A stretch of 64,000 nucleotides of DNA from Coniosporium tulheliwenetii (taxonomy: Eukaryota > Ascomycota > Dothideomycetes), in NCBI GenBank assembly GCA_030247845.1, contig JAPDRP010000006.1, forward strand, positions 682,001 through 746,000, in the 5' to 3' direction. The position numbers were made by a program, and so were the translations under genes. Shown here in pieces: positions 46,591 through 58,246 of the stretch. The notes below the pieces were generated by a model. The model was not told the DNA's origin. It was given only the letters and a program-made list of their open reading frames with translations, and made no database searches. Each line of letters begins with the position of its first letter. The first letter of the stretch is position 1.

Positions 46591-48465
46591 CTACTCCTCG
46601 TCCTCATCCTCCTGTACCGTCTGCGTCTCCTCCACTTCCTCCTCGAAGGTGTGTTCAGGAACCTGGTACAGCCGGAGAGTCGGCTTGTTCGGATCCTTGA
46701 CGAGCACGTACTTGCCCTCCGGCATCTTGAGACACATGTCGACAATGGTACGAACAATACCCCAGCCATTGGCCGGGTTAAGCGCCATTTGGTTGGCGAA
46801 GTCGCGCGGTTTGTTGCTAAGAACACCGAGGATGACGTGATCGTTGTTGCTGCGCGGATTGGCACGAGAGACGAAACTGAGGAATGTTAGTGAGACGAAC
46901 TGCCAGATTCGAAGTGATTAAATGGAGACTTACCCAAGCTTCATGGCATCGGCCTTGGCTAGCATGCTCTGAGTCGTCCACCGGGCGAGCTTGCAGCTGT
47001 TGTTCTTCATCTCGGTCGCCAATACAGCACCGCGCTGACTCTGCAGCTTCGAGCGCCAGTCCAGAGCACCACCACTGCCTTGAGCCTTATTGTCAAACTC
47101 GTTCAAAGCCTTGATGGTCATGAACTGATCCTCGCCATTGATGTTGTTTCTGGCTATTGCGTCCAGTTCTGTCCGTACAATTAGGTGCAGCGGCTCTTCG
47201 TCCTTCTCCAGCGACAGATCGAAGCGGCGGTATCTGTAGGCCTTGGATGCGGGCGGGTCCGTCTCTTCTTCGGGGTTGTAGAATGGATGTGGGTTGGCCA
47301 TCTCCCGCTTCGAGCTCTCACCCTCAATGACAACTTGCAGCGGGAAGACGTTGTTGATATGTGTGGCTTCTAGCATCAAAGCGTGCGGGCTGTTCACAGT
47401 ATCCTTGTTGCCCTCTGAAATCTCTAGCGGTGCATCTGTCGCGTTCTCATTGACAGTGACCATGTCGATGTTGGACCCCTCGCGCTTGTCGATGAATACC
47501 TGATTGCGTCGTCGAGTGAAGATCAGGTCCCACGAGTACACTGATTTGGTGGCGCACATCAGCACGGAGAGGATGTTGTCCGTAGCAAAAATAGTAGCCT
47601 CGTCCTTGTCCGCAAGTTCTTGGATGATGGGATCGCTCGACGTGGTGACATTGTATGCTGCACGCTCCAAGACATTGAGCCTCCTCTCGGACGTCTTCGC
47701 GCCCGGGTTCTTATCGTACGAACGGTCGTACTGGTATAGGAAGCCGTAGCTGTCGATTTCTTCGCCATCGCCAGTCTCCAGGTTGAGCTTGGACAGGCGA
47801 TTGAAGTCGATCTCCTCGAGCATCTGCCAGTCTGGCTTGACGTTGACGGAGGCATCCCGGTTGCGTTGTGGCTTGTCGTCTCTCCATCCAAAACGCCTAC
47901 CGCCGCGCCCACCACGGCCACCGCGGTTGTCATAGCCTTGCTGACCTCCTCTTCCACCGCCTACGCGCTGGAAAGTGCCTCGGCCACCGCGTTGTGTCTG
48001 ACCACCTCGCTGGCCACGACCGCGGAAAACAGTCCCACCGCCCCGTCCGAAGCCGCGGGTCCGAGCAGACGTGCGCGTGTTGTCGACGACGGAGAATGTG
48101 GCTTCTTCCTCGGCGAGCTGGATGGCGAAAGGGTTGTTGGTCTGATTTGCACCGTATGCCTGTTGATCTACTGCAAGTTAGCGAGCGAACAGACCGCGTT
48201 GCTCAAATCCTCCCCCATTCTCGTATCGTGTATGATAATCCTGTAAAAATATTGTACCTCGATAGTTTCTACCTCCATACTGCTGTCTACCGCCCCTATC
48301 CCGATCCTTTCCCTCGGTCCAGTCGGCCATGCGCCCGAGCTTATCGCCCTTCGAGTACGGCTGATATGGAACGCCATCGAGCATGGTCTCGTTTGTAACC
48401 GGTGGGCCCCATGTGTCGGTGACCGGCAGCGAGCTGATCAGATCCTGGAGGGAAATGGGCGCCAT
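46591..48465 (-). CDS. EIF3D: eukaryotic translation initiation factor 3 subunit D
   Basis: ATG 48465 gives 'MAPISLQDLISSLPVTDTWG'. An intron near 48173-48257 restores frame as 'NYRVDQQAYGANQTNNPFAI'. An RGG-rich stretch follows ('RGGRGGRGGRRFGWRDDKPQ'), typical of eIF3d, then the conserved core 'PDWQMLEEIDFNRLSKLNLE', 'ATDNILSVLMCATKSVYSWD', 'RRRNQVFIDKREGSNIDMVT', 'LDWRSKLQSQRGAVLATEMK' and, after an intron near 46875-46930, 'FVSRANPRSNNDHVILGVLS' and 'FANQMALNPANGWGIVRTIV'. It ends in an acidic tail 'TVQEDEDEE'. eIF3d sits on the 40S-bound eIF3 complex and has a cap-binding fold. No frame break. Its start is 319 bp from a divergent gene. Confidence 0.96.
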
Positions 48466-48784
48466 GACTGAAGTGTTTGTTTGTTGTCGTTGCCTCGTGG
48501 GAATGAAGACAGTCTATCGAGGCGACTTTCGTGGTGGGGAATAAACTGCAGGTGCGAGCGAAATCTTGGCGGCTTTGGATCGGTGGTGTTGGGCGCCGAC
48601 GGAGATGATCACGTGTTTTGCTTCCGCTTTCGATCAGCTCCCTTTAACGGCCAACTTCACAGCATCCCCATAATCACCCCTGTCCGCTCCTAGCTCTGTT
48701 GCATTCACTTATAGTGCCTTGATACTGTGGTTGCTATCATGGCGTTTTGTCTGCAAGTAATCTGTGGTTTAGTAAAGCGCAATC
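48466..48784. promoter_or_regulatory. compact divergent promoter, eIF3d and the fungal unknown
   Basis: Only about 0.32 kb separates two start codons that face away from each other, so both core promoters must share this piece. No specific element is identified with confidence. Confidence 0.45.
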
Positions 48785-50677
48785 ATGGAGCTCCTTGTAC
48801 ATATATCAGCCCCTACCACTCGCAAAGACGATGACCGTTACAAAGCTCAGGCTCTCGCTTACGATAACTTCGAATGCTCAAACAGAGTTTCTTTGACCGC
48901 GAGGACCGAGGGCGAATCTAAAAAGAACGAGGGAGTTCAACATATAGCGGATCTCCTTTCTCAAGACGATTCGACAACGCATCTATCAACTTCCATTCAA
49001 CGAGAGCAGAATGCGGCCGAGAATGTCCTGAGCAGTGGAAACCTGCCTGGCGAACCGCAATTACCGGAGGAGATCAGCTCGGCTGTGCCTCAGGACCACG
49101 TAGCAGGCTCTTTACCCGGATCCTCCTGGCCTTCCATGCTCAGGGGGACACCGCTGGCCAGCTCACGTCGGACGGAGTTTGTGGGACTGGGTTCGACCTT
49201 CCGAAGCTCAAAAAACCCTATCCAGCAATTGGAGATCCTGCAGAGCTCGCACCGTAAACAGCAGCGCTCATCTGGACTGAACGCGCCCCATGCGCGGATT
49301 CTAAGTGGCCAACCAGCGTCGGGCTCAAATGCAGAGACTTCGCCGGTGTATATTGAGGATACCCAGCTTGCAGTTGCAGCCTTGGAAAGCCAGGTGATGG
49401 CATCCGAGTTTTATGAGGTGCCTTCGTCTCCATTGATTGGGAGAGCTTCGAAGCGGCAGCGTCTATCTGGCAGTACTGCTTCACCTGCTTCTAGTGAGGT
49501 CGGTCTGGCAGCGAGAGATAACTCACCGCAGTCTAGCGGATCCGAGGCGCACGAGGATGTGCCTTCTGATATCATCGGTGTTCCTGTTGAGGGCAGTGCG
49601 GCATCTGAGCTATCCTCAGAGCTAGGGCCAAATCATTACGGTGACAGCTCATCAACACCAAAGGCTGCATTCGCAATAAGGGCTAGTCGACAACGTGAGT
49701 ACATTTCCAAGGTCTTTTTGAAACCATCGCTGAGTCTCCAACCGCCTCATACATGCGCATACGTATTTAGAGGGCATTGTACAAGGGGCAAACTTGATCG
49801 GAAGACGGTCATTATATTGTGCTGACCTCAACAGACTACGCAAACGCTGCTGATCCTCATGGGTCACGGGATCCGCAAACCACAGGCAAGCAGGCTGCTG
49901 TTTGCTTGTCTAGTCCTTCCGAGCGCCGTATAAGAAGAGCGACCCATGCCGGTTCTGATCATCCAGCGCTCGAGATGGCGGACAACAGCGATCAAGCCGC
50001 GAAGTTTGCCTCATCACCCAAGGACCAGCACCAGCAAGCCGCTGAACCTGAACCCGAACCGCTCCATAGAGTACCAGACGCAGGACCAAAGAACGATCCA
50101 ATCCCACCAGCTTCCATCGATCTAAGCACCCTCCCAATGGTCTACCACGCCCCGCCCCCGAAACCGACTCAATCACCGACCCCGGCTGGCCCTCCCAAAT
50201 CACCCCCACCCTCGCCCGAGTCTTCGAAGGCGTCGTCGCCAACCCCTCCATGATCCTAAAACGCAGCACCCGCGCCATCTCGCCCGTGGAGCGCGGCTAC
50301 TGGCACCTGGACCCCTCCACCTGGCCGCCGGACATCCAAGCCGACTTCTGGCGCATCGTCGGCGACAATATCCCCCACGGTAACTGCGGCTGGAACGTGT
50401 GGTGCACGCGGGAGGCGAGCAGTGAGTTCCCCGCCAGCGCGGAGATTCAGAGTAGGGGAGGGTTGGGGGTTATCAGGTTCTGGTGCTGGGGCGAGATCGT
50501 GGGGCATGTGTGGGCTTTTTTGGTTGTTGCGAGTAGGCGGTGGGTTAAGTGGACGGGGGCGAGGTGGGTTGCGGGGAGGGGGAGGTGGTTGTGGAGATGG
50601 AGGCGGTGCCTAGGCAGCCGAGGGGGTGGAGAAGTAGGAGAGGTATTGAAATCGATAGGGTGCAAATCGTGCTTTGA
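48785..50677 (+). CDS. conserved fungal protein of unknown function, two frame breaks
   Basis: The first exon (MELLVHISAPTTRKDDDRYK, 48785) encodes a Ser-rich, probably disordered region with 'EFYEVPSSPLIGRASKRQRL'. An intron around 49694-49835 (GTGAGT..CAACAG) follows, then a Pro-rich stretch and a globular C-terminus: 'DPGWPSQITPTLARVFEGVV', 'AISPVERGYWHLDPSTWPPD', 'CGWNVWCTREAS', 'VIRFWCWGEIVGHVWAFLVV', 'WTGARWVAGEGEVVVEMEAV'. I know this C-terminal pattern (ERGYW, then GWGVW-like, then YCWGE) as a widespread filamentous-ascomycete domain without assigned function. Frame breaks lie in C run 50155-50159 and G run 50573-50576; one base at each gives the continuous domain and a stop at 50677. 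Confidence 0.7.
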
Positions 50678-51227
50678 TAAATGGTCAAATTGTTGTATCG
50701 AGAGGACAGCTATGGCAGGGCAAAACCGAAGAGATGCGCCTCGGTCAATTCACTGGATAAGGATACTCCTAAATGTTTTGCACCCTGACCTTTTGTGGGA
50801 AATGATGAGCTTAACAGTGTGGAAGAAATGCCGCGTGCGCTTAGTGTCGATGATGGGATACAGTCAGTGGGAGCAACATGGTGTTTTTGGTCTCGATGGC
50901 TTGCATCACGAAAAGGTTTCGCAGCTAGATTCGCCTATTTGCGCACGCTATGAAATGCTTGATAAGTATGATGAACAACGCCCTTGAACCATTGATGCAA
51001 AAACCGCCTTCCAGCACAACGCAACCCTTAAGCCAGAAAGCTGCCCTCTTCTTCCGTTCCACTTTCACCCGTATGCAGCAGATGTCCCATGCGAACAACA
51101 ATCAAGCTAAGTTGCCATGATGCTGCTGAACCGCCGGCCGTAAGCCCCTATCTGCAGTTAGCAAAGTCTCGAATGCGTCAGGGAAGTATGTTGGCAGCAT
51201 ACCTGCAGTTCTTCCAGATCCACACCT
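50678..51227. other. intergenic region
   Basis: Between convergent genes. Nothing coding supported. Confidence 0.45.
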
Positions 51228-52250
51228 CTAGAGGTATGACTCGTAATTGCGGCGAGGCTCATTCCTAGGGTCCGCCCACTGCCAGTTCGCGGTCATCAAG
51301 CCCTTGAAGCCCCAATCTGCCAAGCTCCTGCCCGGTCCATTGGGCTCGTAGCCGGGGTGCTCGCTGCTCTCAATCCTTCGTGCCGTGATCTCGAGCATCT
51401 TCTCCCATCCCTTCTTGGTGATCTTCCTTGAATACCCCGTCCAGATCATGGGCAGCAGCGCTACGTCCACGATGCAGTACATCACCAGCTCGGGCAGGAG
51501 TGGCCGCTCTGCAAACAACTTGAACCCCTCTCGTCGAAGAATTGCCTTGCCTGTGGCCTTGACAGCTTGTAAGGCCTTGCGCTCGGTAGTGCTGAGCGCG
51601 GAGTTACGAGTGACGTCGTCGATGCAATTAGCGAGGCTAGCAAGACGGCGGAAGCTGTAGTCGCGCGTGGCGAGCTCCATCAATTGTATGTCCTGAATGC
51701 CTTGCAGCTTAATGCCGAAGTGATGATGGAGCGCATCACAATCGTTCCGCACATCAAAGAAGGCCTTTGTGATCTTCGCGTCTTCGGGAATCGCTTGCAG
51801 GGTGATGCCGTTCTTTCCTGGAGTCTGAAATGCGTCTTTGCCAAGGACTAGTATGTCGAACAGATATACGCGGTTCTCCAACACGGACATGATCTCGAGG
51901 ACAGTCAGTGACCCTTCGCGAGAGAGATTTACGCCCTCGCAGTCGAGATACAAGGCCGGCATCGAGGAGGCGATGCTGTGCGGACTGTTGAGGTCGGCAA
52001 ATGTCCTCGGCCTATATGCTGCGGCGGCCTCGCGGTGATCGGGGTTCAGGACCGTGTTGGAACCTAGCATAGTCGCTACGGACGACCAAGAGGGTGAGCG
52101 TGGCTTGTCGCACATGCCTAGATCGACTAGCTTGTTGATGAAGTTGACAACATCCTGTCGCGTCTCAACCCGGGTGTACTTGTACTTGCTGAGGACTTCC
52201 GGAAACTGCGCAACGGCAGAGCGTTCAGGAGTGGTGTTGACAGCGTTCAT
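51228..52250 (-). CDS. DEDDy 3'-5' exonuclease domain protein (RNase D/EXD-like), copy A
   Basis: Single exon, 340 residues, MNAVNTTPERSAVAQFPEVL. Exo I is 'ALYLDCEGVNLSREGSLTVL' (D-x-E). Exo II is 'FFDVRNDCDALHHHFGIKLQ', followed by 'IQDIQLMELATRD'. Exo III is 'YCIVDVALLPMIWTGY', where Tyr-x3-Asp marks the DEDDy class. All four acidic residues for two metal ions are present, so a working nuclease is plausible. A basic, Trp-containing tail follows the domain ('FKGLMTANWQWADPRN'). No targeting signal. Substrate (RNA or DNA) unknown; the family includes RNase D, WRN-like and EXD-like proteins. A diverged paralogue lies about 0.9 kb upstream on the same strand. Confidence 0.85.
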   Translation of the reverse strand: MNAVNTTPERSAVAQFPEVLSKYKYTRVETRQDVVNFINKLVDLGMCDKPRSPSWSSVATMLGSNTVLNPDHREAAAAYRPRTFADLNSPHSIASSMPALYLDCEGVNLSREGSLTVLEIMSVLENRVYLFDILVLGKDAFQTPGKNGITLQAIPEDAKITKAFFDVRNDCDALHHHFGIKLQGIQDIQLMELATRDYSFRRLASLANCIDDVTRNSALSTTERKALQAVKATGKAILRREGFKLFAERPLLPELVMYCIVDVALLPMIWTGYSRKITKKGWEKMLEITARRIESSEHPGYEPNGPGRSLADWGFKGLMTANWQWADPRNEPRRNYESYL

Positions 52251-53172
52251 CTTTTCCGTGATGCTAGTTCGACTTGTTTGTTGTAAGTGTGCAGATGCTC
52301 CGGAGAGAAGCGTTGGGTTAAATAGGAAAAAGACTGCGTGTCGAAGGTGGTGAATATATTAGTGGTGGGTGAAATATCAGCACGAAGGGTCTTAATATCA
52401 CCGCTTTACTGTGAGTTGACCGAAGAGAAATGCTAGTGCATCGAATCCATATGGAAATTTATATCTTTTGCCTAGAAGTTACCGACTAGCGCCAATAGTG
52501 AGCCGTGGAAGCATCTTCTTCACCGACCAAAGCATGCGAACACCGTGCTAGTGCTGCCTGGTGTGAAGTGAGCTGTTGATCGGAAGTAATACGGTAGGTG
52601 GGCTTGTTCTGGAATTGGCTATCCATCACGCCTGGCAGTCGGCAGTGATGTCCGGGACAATGGACTTCACCTCATGGTGGAATTGTAAAGACACAAACAC
52701 GGCCGGCTAGTTCTAAAAGTGGTAAGGCGTCGTGGTTGGAGTGGTTCGTTTATGCTGTGTGGCTCGCAGTACCGTGGTGTCCATTCTGCAAGCCCGAAGT
52801 TAGCAGAAAGTCTAACGTAACGACAGCATCTTGGGATACGTACATGTTCTAACAATTTTACTATACGTCTTGAGTTGATCATCGATGTTGGAAGAGAAGT
52901 TGCCTTCATCAAGAGACAACTGTGTTGATGGCATATGAAGAGGGTAGGCGCAGGGAAGAACCACCGTAACGACAATCAGTAGGTAAGAGCTAAGTTGGCT
53001 AAAGCTATGGCCACAACAACGACTGAGAGAGAATGCGGGCAGAATGCTCAAATTAACCACGTTACCACGAAGACACCTGCATTAGCAGTATTTCTATTTT
53101 ATCATAGCAGCCTACCTGGGGATGAAAACATAAATTAGACGAGAGCCATTGTAGCGCCTCCAAGCTCTGATG
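52251..53172. other. spacer between the tandem exonuclease genes
   Basis: About 0.92 kb. No gene supported; holds the promoter of copy A. No repeat obvious by eye. Confidence 0.45.
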
Positions 53173-54060
53173 TTAGTAGAACGGCCCCCATTTCCGACCA
53201 ACGCCGGGCTTACTCCAGAACTGGACAGGAACTGAACTTTTATTCCAGTTGGTTCGTGTAAATTCCACGGACTGGCTGCCATTGACTCTGGCCCTCGACA
53301 TATCTAGCACCAGCGCCCACTTTTCCTTGGTCAGGAGGTTCGCATATGCTGTCCAAAGAGTAGGCATATGCTGCACATCCTGGACACAATACTCAGCCAA
53401 GGGCGCTTTTAACGGCCGTTCATCAAACACGCCAAAACCGGTACAAAACAACTGCTTACCTGCCCGCTTGAGTGCAGGCATAGCGTCCTGTTCCTCAGCG
53501 GAGATACCGGCGTGGTTTCGAATGCAGATCTCGAGGCTTGGGAGTTTCTGAAGGCCATCTACAAACTCGAGAGTACCAAGGTGCATCAGTTGAAGGCCGT
53601 GGATACCCCGCAGCTTTATGCTGTGGTGTGCGTGCAGGGCATCGGAGTCGCCACGAACGTCGAAGAAGACCTTCAGGACCGCCGGATCCTCGAGAATCAT
53701 TCGTAGTGTCAGACCTCCCTTGCCAGGCGTATCAAAAGCCGCGCCTTTCAGCGTGGTGACGTCTATGAGGTAGACGTGATCCAGAGGTAACACGTACACC
53801 TGAAGAACCGACAGCGTTCCGTGCCGGCCGAGGTTGTTGCCTTCGGCGTCGAAATACATTCTGGGGACGTATATACCTAGCGGTCGTTGCAGCTTTAGCT
53901 GCGCGGGAGGTTGAGGTAATTTGTTTATGCCATACTGGACAAGCTTGTCAAGGAAGGAAGCAACGGCCTGCGTTGTATCGATCAGTGAGTGCGCTTTGAG
54001 AGTCGGCATTGTCTTTTGCCTAGACGGGTCCAGGTGGATGTTGCGAGGTGTGTATTCCAT
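53173..54060 (-). CDS. DEDDy 3'-5' exonuclease domain protein, copy B (paralogue)
   Basis: Single exon, 295 residues, MEYTPRNIHLDPSRQKTMPT. It aligns with copy A through the whole domain: 'RMYFDAEGNNLGRHGTLSVL', 'DTPGKGGLTLRMILEDPAVL', 'FFDVRGDSDALHAHHSIKLR', 'IHGLQLMHLGTLEF', 'YCVQDVQHMPTLWTAYANLL'. D-x-E, the Exo II Asp and Tyr-x3-Asp are all kept, so catalysis is plausible. The N-terminus is shorter and the tail differs, so this is an old tandem duplication rather than a recent one. Function unknown. Frame intact, as in copy A. Confidence 0.85.
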   Translation of the reverse strand: MEYTPRNIHLDPSRQKTMPTLKAHSLIDTTQAVASFLDKLVQYGINKLPQPPAQLKLQRPLGIYVPRMYFDAEGNNLGRHGTLSVLQVYVLPLDHVYLIDVTTLKGAAFDTPGKGGLTLRMILEDPAVLKVFFDVRGDSDALHAHHSIKLRGIHGLQLMHLGTLEFVDGLQKLPSLEICIRNHAGISAEEQDAMPALKRAGKQLFCTGFGVFDERPLKAPLAEYCVQDVQHMPTLWTAYANLLTKEKWALVLDMSRARVNGSQSVEFTRTNWNKSSVPVQFWSKPGVGRKWGPFY

Positions 54061-55656
54061 AGCGGTAATGATTCTGTTTTACGGTGTTTAGTTTGCTACA
54101 GTGCTCTTCTTACTCAATGACTATATATCAGACCACGACCTGCAGAATGTAGCGTCGTGTCTGAAAACAACGCCATTGTTTGCGTTCGAGCGTTTCAAAG
54201 GACTCTTTCTTTGATGATGACAGACTACTTTGGTAAAAGTCACAATTGCTTTGTTGTCTGTGCATCCAGCTCTGGGTTTCGGCGACAGGGAAGTCCGGTT
54301 CAGGTGGTCGTGCTGTCCGGTTTTCGCGGTGTGTCCTTCATGCTGAGTATGTATCAAGCCTCCATCATACAGGGCACAACATCGCATACATTTCTGAGGT
54401 CGGCACGATGTGCCAGTCCGCTTCTTGATCGGAGTGGCAGAGTTCTGTATTACCCCTGCCGTCTTCTCTTCGCACGACTAAGCCGTCGCAGAAGCTGACC
54501 CCCTCGAGCTGCCCGCGGTCCAGAAATTGGTACGTCTGCCTTGGCGGCCTGCATCAGCGTCACTTCGTCATGTCCAGTCCGGTCAACATAATCCTTGTCT
54601 TCGGCTGCGGACATTGCTAGACTCTATCAGACCATCTGATGCTGGCCGAAGAGAAGAGTATGGCGTGCGAGGTGGCTTTCTTGCAAATCCGAGCGCGGGC
54701 CTATTCAAGGCACACGTTGCACTGGATGCAACTGTCCGATTATCCAAGCAATAACTGATAGCCACTACATATGCAGTACAGTGGTGCTCCTTCAGGGAGC
54801 TCACATGTTCGAAGCACTGTCATTTCAGGGATTTTTAGACAACAAATTGATGCGAAGCGAATGAATGAGGAGTCGCGGCGTGATCCAAATGGCATCTCGA
54901 AAGATCCTGAGCATTCTAGTAACTTCACTTTCCCTCTCATGGGCCTCCAGCATGCAATTGGTGGTCGTAAAGCTCCGGCAAGGTCCCAAAGATGGCCAAG
55001 TGTGGCGTAGAGACGGCAGTTGCCTCACAGATGTGTAGGGAAACGATACCGGAATTGAGGGTCCTAAATATGGGAAGATTGTGTGATATTTGTACGTTTC
55101 TGATAAGAAAGAGACCGTGTTGCTTGCTTGCTTGCTTGAACAACGTGTTTCAAGGAATACTCATACAACATCAGAGGCGGAGGAAGCTGTGTACAGAAGG
55201 TGTTGGACAGTGACTGAGACAAGTACAGAAAGAGAAACAATTGAATGAGCAACCCGTTACATCCGCATCTCACACGGCCTACAAAGCTGATGCCCAGATT
55301 GACTCTGAATAAACGTTTTATGCTATGAACCAAGCAATTACCACTTAGTTGACAATTATCATCCTGAACAGCGACACGCGTTCATGCGGAACGCTCCTCG
55401 GAAACCAATCGATGAATCATTGCAGCGGTAAGCAGCGCAGGGGTAGGTAATTGGCAACATGGGCGATACATAATCATCCAGCGTGCGGTGTTAAACAGCA
55501 CGATGACGCGTGGTGGGTGGAAATTCTGAGGAATGCCTGAGGCGCCGAGACCGCGACCTGCATTCCTGTCGCCTGAACATACATCAAGCCAGCCGCGCAG
55601 GTGCAATCCAAGAACATGAAGGCCATAACCTGACAACTAGCGAAGAAATAAATCCA
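54061..55656. other. gene-poor intergenic region
   Basis: About 1.6 kb between divergent genes (exonuclease B on the left, pyrophosphatase on the right). Contains a short (GCTT)n microsatellite around 55121-55137. No coding frame is supported. Confidence 0.5.
55121..55137. repeat. (GCTT)n microsatellite
   Basis: About four tandem copies of GCTT in a row. Likely neutral. Confidence 0.7.
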
Positions 55657-57826
55657 ATGAATGCAGAAGCGGTATCTATGCGCCCCGACACAGCCGGCTC
55701 TGACGACGAGCCCGAGTCGGATGTCGAGACAATTACCGCCGGCAGGACGTCATTCGAGGTAGCCCAGGATGGCCATGAATTATTGCAAGAGGAGGAGGAA
55801 AGGGAGAAGCTGCTGATGGGAGATGCGGATCAGGAAGGCCTCCGGAGGATATTCGTGGGCAACAACGGCGAAGAGGATGTCAGGGCAGGTCGTCGAAGAG
55901 GGATGAAGCAGAAGAAGTCGGGAAAGAGCGATCGCAAGCGGAGGCGTCGTAGAAGGGATAGTGCCTCCGTGTACGAGATGGAAGAAGGTGGACAGTCATC
56001 CAGTTCTCTGTCATCAACATCGTCGTCCGAATCGGATCAACAGAGACTCGGAAATTTCCAGGTATGGAAGGCGTTGAGCATCAATGTTGAATCACAAGAG
56101 CCAGTGCTAACGTTACCACTTGTAGGCAAAGCGATTACGCCCATACAATCGAGTCTTGCTACACATATCAATTCTCTCGCTCTTCCTCGTTCTCCTATAT
56201 GCGGCCTATATGGCTTCAAGTAAGCCTGCATGGAAAGAAGGCACAGTCCTGTTCAACAACGGCACGTCGCAATTCGCAGCTACAACAATACTCATCTCCC
56301 TCGATGGCTTTCGAGCAGACTTTCTGCAGCGGGGCCTCACGCCTACTCTCAATTCCTTCATCCAGAACGGCATCTCGCCCCCATGGATGCTGCCAAGCTT
56401 CCCAAGTGTCACTTTCCCGAATCACTACACAATGATTACAGGCCTATATCCCGAGAGCCATGGCATCGTAGGCAACACGTTCTGGGACCCTGCGTTGCAG
56501 GAAGAGTTCTCGAGGAGCATGCAGGCCAAATGGTGGGGCGGGGAGCCTCTCTGGATGACCGCTGAGAAGCAAGGCGTACGGACCGCTGTTCACATGTGGC
56601 CAGGCTCCGAAGCGCATATAGGAGGCGTTGAACCAGCTCATCTCGACAAGTATAATGGATCAGAGCTGCTCTCTCTCAAAGTAGATCGTGTCATGCAACT
56701 CCTTGATCTACCTGGACCGGAGAGCCCGTCCGCCTTGGCTGATCAGCCTAGACCTCAGCTAATCCTTACCTACGTTCCGGTAGTAGATACCGATGGGCAT
56801 AACTACGGACCCAACAGTACGGAGATTCGACAGACAATACAGCAGGTAGACACGATGGTCGGCGACATATTTGAAGGCCTACACCAACGCAATCTCACCG
56901 AGATCGTCAATGTTGTTGTTGTCAGTGACCATGGCATGGCCACTACTTCCATTGACCGCCTCATCCAACTGGAAGACCTTGTCGATGTCAATCGCGTCGA
57001 GCATATTGACGGCTGGCCTCTGTTCGGGTTGCGTCCGAAGGACCCAGCGATCTGCAGCCTTTGTACGAAGAGCTCCAATCAAAGGCCGAGAACAACCCAA
57101 ACATCGACGTATATCTACGTGATGTTAACATGCCGGAACGCTACCACTTCTCCAACAACGACCGCATCGCGCCTCTATGGATCGTTCCAAAAGCAGGCTG
57201 GGCTATTGCTACCAAAGAAGACTTCGACCTTGAGGCAGGGCTTCGCAACGGCGATGTGTATCATCCGCGTGGTCTACACGGATACGACCATGAGCATCCC
57301 CTTATGAGAGCAATCTTCGTTGCTCGAGGCCCTGCATTCCCTCACAAACCTGGCAGCAGAGTTGAGGTCTTTCGTAGGTACTCCCGCAGCCATCGCAAAA
57401 CCTTTGCTAATCCAGAACGATACAGAGAACACCGAGATCTACAATATCGTATGCGACTCCGTTGGCCTGATACCTAAGGCGAACAACGGCACGCTGAGAT
57501 TACCGCTGAGGCCGGTCGGCTTGCATTCCGACGAAGACGCTCCCGTGTTGGACGTACCCTCGGATCCTCCCGAAACCACCATCAGTGATGCTGTCTCCCC
57601 TTCTTCTACGACTTTCTCTCTAGCACCGCCTGCTGTCGAAGCAAGTGCTACCGAACCAGTGCCAATCAGACCCACAGTAGACCATAACGATGAGAAAGAG
57701 CCCACGCCTACCAACAACCAAGACGAAGACCGTGACTGGTGGCAGTGGGTGAAAGACAAATTTGATGGCGCAAAAGCATGGGCAGAGGATCTCTTCGGTA
57801 ATAATGGCAATCGGACGTCCGCTTGA
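55657..57826 (+). CDS. type I phosphodiesterase / nucleotide pyrophosphatase (NPP family), one frame break
   Basis: ATG 55657 (MNAEAVSMRPDTAGSDDEPE) opens an acidic then Lys/Arg-rich cytosolic head. Intron 56062-56125 is followed by a membrane helix 'LLHISILSLFLVLLYAAYMA', giving a type II membrane protein with the enzyme outside. Active-site motifs: 'ISLDGFRADFLQRGLTPT', 'PSFPSVTFPNHYTMITGLYP' (Thr nucleophile), 'VPVVDTDGHNYGPNST', 'VVVVSDHGMATTS' and 'GLHGYDHEHPLMRAIFVARG'. The family cleaves nucleotides and phosphodiesters with two zinc ions. Frame breaks at C run 57043-57045; one C restores 'DP-SDLQPLYEELQSKAENN'. Intron 57374-57425 (GTAGGT, branch GCTAAT) gives 'EVFQNTEIYNIVCDSVGLIP'. 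The tail is Pro/Ser-rich and ends 'NNGNRTSA'. Confidence 0.93.
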
Positions 57827-58246
57827 CATTATCAAGCTGTGTGGTTAAAGGGCGTTGAGGTGTCAAAATTCCCAGCAAGCGAACCACGCTACGATATAGA
57901 CTAAGATACCCAACTGGCAGCCAATACATTGCTTCGTATTTGTCTGAACCCACTAACGTGGTAGTTTAACTTCGTAATCAAAACAGTATGGCCATGATTT
58001 GCTCGCTAACAGAGCCATTATAGACCATAGCGAGGTATAGAAGCGACCCCCACGTCCGCCCTTTTCCCACTCTTGTCGCACTCCAGCATCCCTTCACACA
58101 ACCAGACTATTCACACTATACAAATCAGTCCTTTCGCTCAACCCATATACTACAGCTGCGCAATTCGTCTGCACTATTATCCTCTTCATAACTTCTCTTC
58201 CTTATTCCTGTACACAATACAAAACGACCCATCTTAAACAATCGGC
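57827..58246. other. intergenic region upstream of the amidoligase
   Basis: Pyrimidine-rich stretches around 58050-58240 fit a fungal promoter. No gene. Confidence 0.45.

Noticed and set aside
57374..57425. A second frame break in the NPP gene
   Set aside because: Explained by a good 52-bp intron (GTAGGT, branch GCTAAT, TACAG) that restores 'VFQNTEIYNIVCDS'.
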